NCBI GenBank assembly: GCA_947464705.1
Contig: CANHYD010000143.1
Location: 1-6,322, forward strand
Length of the DNA: 6,322 bases
Direction of reading: 5' to 3'
Origin: Verrucomicrobiota bacterium
Lineage (GTDB): Bacteria; Verrucomicrobiota; Verrucomicrobiia; Limisphaerales; UBA9464
The number at the start of each line of letters is the position of its first letter. Positions within the stretch are counted from its first letter, which is position 1. Shown here one piece after another: positions 1 through 5,873 of the stretch. The notes below the pieces were generated by a model that was given only the letters and a program-made list of their open reading frames with translations, did no database searches and had not been told where the DNA came from. The translations under genes and the position numbers were made by a program.

Positions 1-55
1 CGCATGGATGGAATGATCGAGGCGTCGCATGGGAATCCGGGGGGGCTCTGGGCAA

Positions 56-1489
56 TCAGGCCTTCAATCGCATCGCATCCGGATGGGTTTTGTAGAAGTC
101 GTCGAGCGGGAAGCATCCGCTCACCAGACCATTCCGGGGTCCGGTGGTGCATTCGCTGAAGGTTCGGCAAATCTGCCGACGTTGCAGGGGGCGACCTGCT
201 AGGACATCGGACGGGAGATCCGGGTAGCTCAACACCATCCGCCCCAATCCCACGACATCGACATGGCCGGCGGCGATCTGGGCCGAGGCTACAGCGGGGA
301 GCCACTCTTGCAGGTAGGTGTAGGCCGAACCGACGAGAATGAGGTTGGGAAACTGTGCTTTGGCCCGGGCCACGGCCTCAATCTGGCGCGCCACGCCGGT
401 CAACGGATCTTCTGGGGGCAGGTAGCCGTCGCTGGGGGGTGTCATGGCGGGGCGCTGGAGGTGGGGGTTGTAGTAGGGGCTGGCCGCGGTGAGGCAAACC
501 AGCCGGATTCCCAAGGATTCTAGCAATGCCAAGAAGGCGAAGGGTTCCGACAAATCCATCTCGAGGGCGTTGTTCGGATTGGCCCCGAAAGCATAGGGAT
601 AGCTTCCGGTCCAAGGCGTGGGAACGCCGGTGCCGTCGGGGCCCTTTTGGAAGGGGAAGCTATCGAACAAACTCAAGCGCACGCCGATGGCCAACCCCGG
701 GGCATCGCGCCGGATGCCCGACACGATCTCGGTGAGGAAGCGGGTCCGGTTGGCGAAGGAGCCCCCGTAGCGACCGGGCCGGGTCACGGCTGAGAGAAAT
801 TCGTGCCCCAGATAACCGTGGCAGTGCTTGATGTCCACGAAGTCGAAGCCCGCCCGCTGCGCTCGGACGGCCGCCGCGACCATGTCGGCAATGAGGTCGT
901 CCACCTCGGTATCGCTCAAGACCGCTCGGTCGTCGGTGATGCCGAATCGGGCATCGAGCAGTGGGTGGCGGTAGGCGATGCGCGGTTCGAGGCGGATCTT
1001 GTCGTTGGGTCGGGCGAAGCGGCCCGAGTGCGTGAGTTGAAGCCCCACCAAAAGATCTCCGTCTTGGCCATGCCGTTCCAGGTGAGCCGCCACCAATTCG
1101 GCTCGCAGCGCCGCCAGTTCCGGTGCGTTGGCCTCGGAAAGAACCAGTTGATGCGGGTTAGCCTTTCCATCCGGGCGCACGGCCACGGCCTCGCCGCCCC
1201 AGATAAGTTTGGCCCCGCTTTGTCCAAAACGCCGCCAGCGCCGTCGGACCAAGTCGGTCGGTCGTCCATCCGGAGTCCCGTCCCAGCCTTCCATCGGCAG
1301 GATGGCCCAGCGGTTGCCGATGGGTTTGGGCACGCCAATGCCTGCCGGGATTACGCGTCCCAGCACCTCGGGGCGGGCCATGTCATCGACGGGCAGGGGA
1401 TGACCTAGTCCTGAAAGACGTTGGCGCAGGTCCTCGGCGCTCTTCAAGGTCGCGGGTTTTGGGAAGCGGAACGGAGTCGGGGCAGACAT
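56..1489 (-). CDS. NADH:flavin oxidoreductase, Old Yellow Enzyme family (atypical active site)
   Basis: A 477-residue protein of the FMN-binding OYE-like TIM-barrel family, probably a cytoplasmic NAD(P)H-dependent ene-reductase or related flavoenzyme; the substrate cannot be read from the sequence. Visible family landmarks are an N-terminal barrel start with WAILPMEGWDG (61-71), QLTHSGRFAR (151-160), the active-site strand VDIKHCHGYLGHEFLSA (218-234), YGGSFANRTRF (241-251), GVRLS (269-273) and the C-terminal phosphate-binding strands VGSAYTYLQ (386-394) and GLGRMVLSYPDLP (414-426). Where classical members have HxxN or HxxH, this one has Lys221-His-Cys-His224. Three cysteines near the C-terminus (441, 447, 459; C-x5-C-x11-C) recall the region that binds an iron-sulfur cluster in 2,4-dienoyl-CoA reductase relatives, but the CxxCxxxC pattern is absent. 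The ATG at 1489 has no clear Shine-Dalgarno sequence. It follows pgpA by 19 bp on the same strand, so the two are probably co-transcribed. Family is certain; precise function is not. Confidence 0.93.
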   Translation of the reverse strand: MSAPTPFRFPKPATLKSAEDLRQRLSGLGHPLPVDDMARPEVLGRVIPAGIGVPKPIGNRWAILPMEGWDGTPDGRPTDLVRRRWRRFGQSGAKLIWGGEAVAVRPDGKANPHQLVLSEANAPELAALRAELVAAHLERHGQDGDLLVGLQLTHSGRFARPNDKIRLEPRIAYRHPLLDARFGITDDRAVLSDTEVDDLIADMVAAAVRAQRAGFDFVDIKHCHGYLGHEFLSAVTRPGRYGGSFANRTRFLTEIVSGIRRDAPGLAIGVRLSLFDSFPFQKGPDGTGVPTPWTGSYPYAFGANPNNALEMDLSEPFAFLALLESLGIRLVCLTAASPYYNPHLQRPAMTPPSDGYLPPEDPLTGVARQIEAVARAKAQFPNLILVGSAYTYLQEWLPAVASAQIAAGHVDVVGLGRMVLSYPDLPSDVLAGRPLQRRQICRTFSECTTGPRNGLVSGCFPLDDFYKTHPDAMRLKA

Positions 1490-1508
1490 GGAAGTCGGGG
1501 TGAGGCGT

Positions 1509-2018
1509 TCAATGCATCAGGGCAGCGGCGGCGAGCAGGAGAAGGCCGGTGATCAATCCGGCGGCTACGTCGTCCATCACAATGCCCCAGCCACGCGGGA
1601 GGTGCTGAAGGGCGCCGATGGGACCCGGCTTGCCAATATCTAGGGCTCGGAACAGCGCGAACGCCGCCAACCACCACAGGCCGTGGGCCGGCAGCAGGGT
1701 CAGGTCCCGGAAAGGAATCCCCCCCAACAAGCCGGCCGCCTGCAAGGGCAACAGGGTGAGCGGGATGGCCACAATTTCGTCGAGGACGACCGATCCCGGG
1801 TCGGTTTTGCCCAGCAGGGTCTCGGCCCGCGAGCAGACCGGAACTGCGAGCAGTATGGCGGCGAGGGTCACGGAGACCGCCAGCCAGAGCGGCAGCGACA
1901 GCAGTGGGACGCTGAGAAAACAGCCCACGAGGCTGCCCCAGGTTCCGGGTCCCGGGCGCAGTCGCCCTGAACCGAACCCTTCGGCCAGCCAGAGGATGAC
2001 ACGGTCGAAGAGGCGCAT
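1509..2018 (-). CDS. pgpA: Phosphatidylglycerophosphatase A
   Basis: A 169-residue inner-membrane lipid phosphatase that removes phosphate from phosphatidylglycerophosphate to give phosphatidylglycerol, the last step of that branch of phospholipid synthesis. All the conserved PgpA blocks are present: GFGSGRLRPGPGTWGSL (14-30), DPGSVVLDEIVA (73-84, the acidic, probably metal-binding segment), FRALDIGKPGPI (123-134) and GWGIVMDDVAAG (143-154). Hydrophobic stretches at about 31-60, 84-100, 113-126 and 152-167 fit the usual four membrane passes, and the length is typical. The ATG at 2018 places the first conserved block at the expected distance from the N-terminus; no strong Shine-Dalgarno sequence precedes it. 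It is the first gene of a leftward unit with the OYE-like gene. A possible promoter lies about 45-75 bp upstream. Confidence 0.95.
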   Translation of the reverse strand: MRLFDRVILWLAEGFGSGRLRPGPGTWGSLVGCFLSVPLLSLPLWLAVSVTLAAILLAVPVCSRAETLLGKTDPGSVVLDEIVAIPLTLLPLQAAGLLGGIPFRDLTLLPAHGLWWLAAFALFRALDIGKPGPIGALQHLPRGWGIVMDDVAAGLITGLLLLAAAALMH

Positions 2019-2062
2019 GTCTCAGGGACGGTATTCCTCAGGGTTGGGCCCTGTCGCGAGCA

Positions 2063-2093
2063 ATTATCCGTGGAGAGATCGACAGGCTCTCAA
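2063..2093 (-). promoter_or_regulatory. Candidate sigma70-type promoter for pgpA and the flavoenzyme gene
   Basis: On the minus strand a TTGAGA -35-like hexamer (2088-2093) and a GATAAT -10-like hexamer (2063-2068) are separated by 19 bp, slightly longer than ideal. The -10 lies about 45 bp upstream of the pgpA ATG. The -10 sits in the loop of a 7-bp inverted repeat, CCTGTCG / CGACAGG (2050-2056 and 2080-2086), which could be an operator. Found by eye from consensus only. Confidence 0.3.
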
Positions 2094-2145
2094 TAGAGAC
2101 CGGGGTCCGGGTGGGCAATCCTGTGGGTTGATTCCAACGGTCTTT

Positions 2146-2176
2146 AAAGAAAAAGCGGGCGCCTTGCGACGCCCGC
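2146..2176 (-). terminator. Intrinsic terminator for an unassigned minus-strand transcript
   Basis: Read on the minus strand, a 7-bp all-GC stem GCGGGCG / CGCCCGC (2155-2161 and 2170-2176) with an 8-nt loop is followed directly by TTTTTCTTT (2154 down to 2146). This is a textbook Rho-independent terminator. It lies upstream of the putative pgpA promoter, so it cannot end the pgpA unit. Read on the plus strand it has no T-run after the stem. It must therefore end a short transcript starting between it and the heme protein gene, or insulate pgpA from readthrough. Confidence 0.65.
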
Positions 2177-2194
2177 CTAACCCAAACAACCAAA

Positions 2195-2236
2195 CTAATC
2201 CTCCTCTACCAGTCCGCCTTTTGAGCGAGCCAGCAT
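2195..2236 (-). CDS. Candidate 13-residue peptide (leader-peptide-like)
   Basis: The minus-strand ORF encodes MLARSKGGLVEED and ends 19 bp before the terminator stem. Its ATG has the best Shine-Dalgarno sequence in the window: GGGAGG (2247-2242) with 5-nt spacing. The SD lies in the 3' arm of a predicted hairpin (2272-2242), which could control access to it. The same frame stays open upstream to an ATG at 2431, giving a 78-codon alternative that looks less protein-like (many Arg and Pro) and lacks an obvious ribosome binding site. No homology is recognised, so this could be chance within a noncoding RNA. Confidence 0.22.
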   Translation of the reverse strand: MLARSKGGLVEED

Positions 2237-2273
2237 GAGAGCCTCCCTTGCGCTGTTGCGGCGTTCAAGAGGT

Positions 2274-2333
2274 CCTCTGGAGAACCAACGCGCCAAGCAT
2301 GCCACTGGTTCGGCAGTCGGCCAGAGGTTTTTT
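2274..2333 (+). terminator. Long interrupted hairpin followed by T6; possible attenuator ahead of the heme protein gene
   Basis: The outer stem is CCTCTGG (2274-2280) with CCAGAGG (2321-2327). The inner stem is GAACCA (2282-2287) with TGGTTC (2306-2311). An internal loop of 1 nt on one side and 9 nt on the other separates them, and the apical loop is 18 nt. Six Ts follow immediately (2328-2333). On the plus strand this is terminator-like and ends about 100 bp before the heme protein start, so it could attenuate a leader transcript. The symmetric stem would also fold in a minus-strand RNA, where the T-run becomes A6 just before the 5' hairpin arm. The direction of use is not determined. Confidence 0.35.
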
Positions 2334-2434
2334 CGTATCCGCCCGAGTCGAGCAGAAACAAACGGCTGGTTGTGGTCAGGCTCCAGATTCTTTCCGGGCT
2401 TTCGTTGTCCGGGATGAACGGCTTTGATCAAGGC

Positions 2435-5380
2435 ATGACCTTGCGGCTCCTTGTTCTAATGGCGTTCTGGGCCTCCTTCGTCCATGCCGAGTCCGCGCCG
2501 CAGTGGATCTGGGGGCCGGCCGGGCCAGAGAATGAAGTCCGCTTTTTCCGCAAGACCTTCACCGTGCCGCCCGGTGCCATGGGTGGGGATGTCGTCATCG
2601 CCGCCGACGATGAGGCCGAAGTGTCCGTCAATCGCCAGCGTCTGGGATCCAACAATACCTGGAAGAAGCCGACGCGGCTCAAGATCCGATCGGTGTCCCG
2701 GGGAGAGAACGTTCTCGAAATCCGGGCACGGAATCTCTCGGGAGGCGCGGGTGTTTTGGCCCGAATCGAGTTTTTGATGCGGGACTCCCCGCGTGCGGAC
2801 ATCGTGACCGATGGCTCTTGGGAGACCTCCACCGACGGAGTGTCCGGTTGGGCCCCGGTTCAGTTGCTGGGGGTGGCGGGGACGCCGCCCTGGGGGCCCA
2901 TTTCGTTGGAGCCGGTGGCCACGCCGGTGGACGGCATTTCGGTGAAGGAGGGCTTTCGACTGGAGTTGGTCCACAGTGCACGGCCGGGTGAAGGGTCGTG
3001 GATCTCCATGACGCGGGACGATCAGGGGCGCTTGATCATCAGTCCGCAGGGGCCTGAGCCCTTGCTGCGCCTGACGATCGACCAGGGCCGGTTGGCAAAA
3101 ATGGAACGACTGGAGACCCAGGTGGGTGGGGCCATGGGTCTGCTGCATGCCTTCGGGGCGTTGTATCTGAATGGTCGGGGTCCGGACGGGTATCACTTGT
3201 ACCGGATCCGCGATGCCGACGGTGATGGGCGCTACGAGTCCACCCAATTGCTTCGGCGCTGGACGGGCAGTGGCGGTGAGCATGGACCCCATGCGCTCGT
3301 GAAGGGGCCGGACGATCGAATCTACGCCGTGGCTGGCAACTTCACCGACGTGCCGAGCGATGCGTCGACGAACTCGCCGGTGGCCCATTATGCCGAGGAT
3401 CTGGCATTGCCCCGACTGGAAGACGTCAACGGATTTGGAGCCGGACGCAAGGCCCCCGGCGGCTTTGTGTTGAGCCTGGATCGGGATGGTCAGGATGTGC
3501 GGCTCTTCTCGGCCGGCCTGCGCAACGCCTACGGCATTGCCTTCAACACCGACGGTGAACTCTTTGGTTTCGATTCGGACATGGAGCGCGACTGGGGAAC
3601 ACCCTGGTACCGGCCCTCACGGATCCAACACCTCGTCAGTGGTTCTGACCACGGTTACCGCGAAGGCTCCGGGAAGTGGCCAGATTATTATGCAGATTCG
3701 ATGCCCCCGGTGGCGGATGTGGGGATCGGATCGCCGACCAGTATCCGGTTCGGGACGGGTACAGCCTTTCCCGCCCGCTATCAGAAAGCACTCTTCGGTC
3801 TGGATTGGGTCTTTGGGCGACTGATTGCTGTGCATCTTCAGGAGCAAGGCGCCGGGTATACCGGTCGGGTGGAGACGCTCTTCCGGGGCAGCACGATGAA
3901 CCTCACTGATCTGGAAGTAGGGCCGGATGGCGCGCTTTACAGCATTACCGGCGGCCGTGGAACCCAGTCGGGGCTGTACCGGCTGACCTTTGTCGGCAAC
4001 CCAGCCTCCGAACCCCTGGTCGCGGCGGTGCCCGGCGCCCAAGAAGCCCGGGCGCAGCGGCGTCAATTGGAAGCCGTTCATGGCCGAGTGGAGGCGGGAT
4101 GGCTGGCCTCGGGTTGGTCGCAGTTGGGAGCGTCCGATCCGCTGCAGCGCCAGGCCGCCCGGATCGCGCTGGAATCGCAACCGGTGGCCACTTGGGCCGA
4201 GAAGGCCTTGGCCGAGGAGAATCCCAAGATCGGTCTGACCGCCCTGCTGGCTCTGGCGCGCTGCGGAGACGGTGTGCAGCAAGTGGCGCTGCTCAAGGCC
4301 CTGGGCCGTTGGCCCCTCGACTCGCTGGACGAGGAGGGTTTTCTGACCAAGCTCCGGGTGATCGAGGTGGCCTTTGCTCGGCATGGAATCCCAGAGTCCC
4401 TCCGACCGATGGCCATTGAAAAACTGGGCCGTCAGTTCCCGGCCGCAAGCTGGCCTCGCAACCGCGAGTTGTCGCAGTTGCTGGTAGCCCTGGGTGATGG
4501 CGAATCCGTGGCCAAGATTCTCCAACTGCGGGAAGCCTCCAAGACCTGGCAAGAACAGTTGCACTACACGGCGGTCTTGCACGGGATGACCTCAGGTTGG
4601 ACTCCGGCCTTGCGCCAGCGCTACTTCGCCTGGTTCCGGCAAATCCCGTCGGGATGGGGCCACCTTCCGGCCGCCTACGATCAATGGTTCTTGGATGTGG
4701 ACCAGAAGCCCAACCCCGGGGCCGGATTTGATCCGTTGGTCAAGCGACTCGGGCAGAAGGCCTTTACGTTAATTCCCGATGCAGAAAAAGCCCCGATTGC
4801 CGAGCTGATGAAGGATCCGCCGTCCGCCGCCCCCGCTCCCGCGGTTCCAACGCCGCCCCGCAGTCGCTCTAGTGGAAACCGGGCGTGGAAGTATGACGAC
4901 TTGGCTGATGCCTTGACCACGCCCCTGTCGGGCCGGAATTACGCAAGAGGTCAGCAAGTCTATCAGGTGTCCCAATGCGGGGCTTGCCACCGCTTTCAGG
5001 GCGCTGGAGGCGCGGCGGGTCCCGAGTTGACCGGGGTGGCCAGCCGGTACTCCCGGGCAGACTTGTGGCGTTCCATCGTCGATCCTAGCGCCGTTATTTC
5101 AGAACAGTATCAATCCATGGTTCTGACGCTGAAGGACGGACAGGAGATCACGGGACGGCTGTTGGAAGATTCTCCGACCCAAGTTGTTGTCGGGGTCGAT
5201 GCCCTGACCGACCGAAAGGTGACGGTGCGGCCCAGCGAGATTCGTCAGCGTGTTGCCTCCAAGGTGTCGTCCATGCCCGAAGGGCTGCTCTCGGCCTGGG
5301 GGCTGGAAGACATTCTCGACCTGTTGGCCTATTTGGAGTCCAACGGGCGGGCGGATTCTCCGATCTTCAAGCGGCCTTGA
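2435..5380 (+). CDS. Secreted PVC-type beta-propeller / HEAT-like / cytochrome c (CxxCH) protein
   Basis: A 981-residue exported protein of the Pirellula/Verrucomicrobium dehydrogenase-like heme-binding group (the type described by TIGR02604 plus TIGR02603). The start is chosen at the ATG at 2435 because it gives a clean signal peptide, MTLRLLVLMAFWASFVHA, cut before Glu19; in-frame alternatives are ATG 2414 and GTG 2372, and none has a good Shine-Dalgarno sequence. Domains: a beta-sandwich resembling carbohydrate-binding modules (about 23-139); a glucose/sorbosone-dehydrogenase-like propeller (about 165-524) with GEHGPHA (281-287), a DADGDG loop (260-265) and FDSDMERDWGTPWYRP (379-394); a helical HEAT-like region (about 539-739); a Pro/Ala linker (795-815); and a heme domain (about 832-969) with CGACH (848-852), a beta-rich insert and a likely distal Met947 in MPEG. 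It probably oxidises a sugar or alcohol in the periplasm and passes electrons to heme, but no substrate has been assigned. Its 3' end overlaps the convergent DUF456 gene. Confidence 0.93.
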   Translation: MTLRLLVLMAFWASFVHAESAPQWIWGPAGPENEVRFFRKTFTVPPGAMGGDVVIAADDEAEVSVNRQRLGSNNTWKKPTRLKIRSVSRGENVLEIRARNLSGGAGVLARIEFLMRDSPRADIVTDGSWETSTDGVSGWAPVQLLGVAGTPPWGPISLEPVATPVDGISVKEGFRLELVHSARPGEGSWISMTRDDQGRLIISPQGPEPLLRLTIDQGRLAKMERLETQVGGAMGLLHAFGALYLNGRGPDGYHLYRIRDADGDGRYESTQLLRRWTGSGGEHGPHALVKGPDDRIYAVAGNFTDVPSDASTNSPVAHYAEDLALPRLEDVNGFGAGRKAPGGFVLSLDRDGQDVRLFSAGLRNAYGIAFNTDGELFGFDSDMERDWGTPWYRPSRIQHLVSGSDHGYREGSGKWPDYYADSMPPVADVGIGSPTSIRFGTGTAFPARYQKALFGLDWVFGRLIAVHLQEQGAGYTGRVETLFRGSTMNLTDLEVGPDGALYSITGGRGTQSGLYRLTFVGNPASEPLVAAVPGAQEARAQRRQLEAVHGRVEAGWLASGWSQLGASDPLQRQAARIALESQPVATWAEKALAEENPKIGLTALLALARCGDGVQQVALLKALGRWPLDSLDEEGFLTKLRVIEVAFARHGIPESLRPMAIEKLGRQFPAASWPRNRELSQLLVALGDGESVAKILQLREASKTWQEQLHYTAVLHGMTSGWTPALRQRYFAWFRQIPSGWGHLPAAYDQWFLDVDQKPNPGAGFDPLVKRLGQKAFTLIPDAEKAPIAELMKDPPSAAPAPAVPTPPRSRSSGNRAWKYDDLADALTTPLSGRNYARGQQVYQVSQCGACHRFQGAGGAAGPELTGVASRYSRADLWRSIVDPSAVISEQYQSMVLTLKDGQEITGRLLEDSPTQVVVGVDALTDRKVTVRPSEIRQRVASKVSSMPEGLLSAWGLEDILDLLAYLESNGRADSPIFKRP

Positions 5381-5873
5381 GCACTTTCCACAGCACATGG
5401 ACGGCCCAGAGGACGATCATTCCGCTGGCGCTGGCCACCTTGACTGCGGTTCCTGCGATCAGGCCCAGTGCCGCCCCGATGCCTGCGCTACCGGCCTCCT
5501 TCCAGGGGCGTCCGCCGATCCATTCGCCCAGGATGGCACCTAGCAACGGGCCAGCGATCCATCCCAACGGAGGCCACCACAATCCCAGCAGACCGCCGAT
5601 GGCCGCTCCCACCATGCCGCGCCAAGTGGCCCCCAGTCGCTTGGCCCCATAACTAGCGGCCGCGAAATCCAAGGCGGCCGAGAGGACCGCGACGATCACC
5701 AGCGTGACCAGAACCCAAGTGGCCGCCCCGTGATCACCGAGGAACCATCGGTGGCCCAGCGCTGCGAGGGCGATGAGCGGAGTGCCAGGGAGTCCGGGCA
5801 AGAGGGCGCCCGCCAGGCCAACGAGCATGATCAGAAGGGTCAGGGCGAAGGCGGTGATTTCGAAGGGGCTCAT
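5367..5873 (-). CDS. DUF456 family membrane protein
   Basis: A 168-residue, very hydrophobic protein matching the DUF456 family by its sequence blocks: ALLPGLPGTPLI (23-34), the segment from Asp69 through GAKRLGATWRGMVGA (76-90) to the Gly-rich stretch GAAIGGLLG (89-97), and GPLLGAILGEWIGG (108-121). Membrane segments fall at about 8-26, 30-43, 50-72, 86-118 (two short glycine-rich helices) and 130-163. It sits in the inner membrane; its function is unknown. The glycine-zipper-like repeats suggest tight helix packing or self-association, which is inference. The ATG at 5873 gives the expected family length, but no clear Shine-Dalgarno sequence precedes it. It is transcribed towards the heme protein gene and its last codons overlap that gene by 14 bp, so the two 3' ends are antisense. 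No intrinsic terminator is visible for either. Confidence 0.92.
   Translation of the reverse strand: MSPFEITAFALTLLIMLVGLAGALLPGLPGTPLIALAALGHRWFLGDHGAATWVLVTLVIVAVLSAALDFAAASYGAKRLGATWRGMVGAAIGGLLGLWWPPLGWIAGPLLGAILGEWIGGRPWKEAGSAGIGAALGLIAGTAVKVASASGMIVLWAVHVLWKVLKAA

Larger units (their letters stand above)
2155..2361 (-). ncRNA. Candidate small structured RNA or leader transcript (no known family recognised)
   Basis: The terminator at 2146-2176 needs a transcript. On the minus strand a weak promoter-like pair, TTGTTT (2356-2361) and TACGAA (2332-2337) with an 18-bp spacer, would start RNA near 2325-2330. The resulting RNA of about 170-180 nt would begin with a long hairpin (2327 to 2274), then a second hairpin with CCTCTTG pairing to CAAGGGAGG (2272-2266 with 2250-2242), then the terminator stem. 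I compared it by memory with tmRNA, SRP RNA, RNase P and 6S RNA and saw no signature match. A protein-coding reading is also possible: an open frame runs from 2431 to 2195 and contains a short ORF with a good ribosome binding site (see 2195-2236). Existence of a transcript is an inference. Confidence 0.3.

Noticed and set aside
1..55. Start of a further leftward gene (minus-strand ATG codons at 30 and 5)
   Set aside because: No Shine-Dalgarno sequence is present and at most ten codons fall inside the window, so nothing can be supported.
803..1408. Plus-strand open frame (201 codons) opposite the flavoenzyme gene
   Set aside because: It lies opposite the conserved OYE-family motifs, and its own product has no recognisable features.
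1618..2238. Plus-strand open frame (206 codons) opposite pgpA and into the intergenic region
   Set aside because: It is antisense to a clear pgpA. The product is Arg/Pro/Ser-rich and low in complexity, and there is no ribosome binding site.
2019..2371. Known structured RNA (tmRNA, SRP RNA, RNase P or 6S) in the intergenic region
   Set aside because: None of the signature sequences I know for these RNAs is present on either strand. The structure is therefore reported only as an unassigned candidate.
2456..3388. Long minus-strand open frame (310 codons) opposite the heme protein gene
   Set aside because: It is antisense to a strongly supported coding region in high-GC DNA. Its translation is rich in Arg, His, Pro and Gln with no recognisable domain.
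3617..4582. Long minus-strand open frame (321 codons) opposite the heme protein gene
   Set aside because: Same reasoning: a shadow of the plus-strand gene, low in hydrophobic core patterns, with no family motif.
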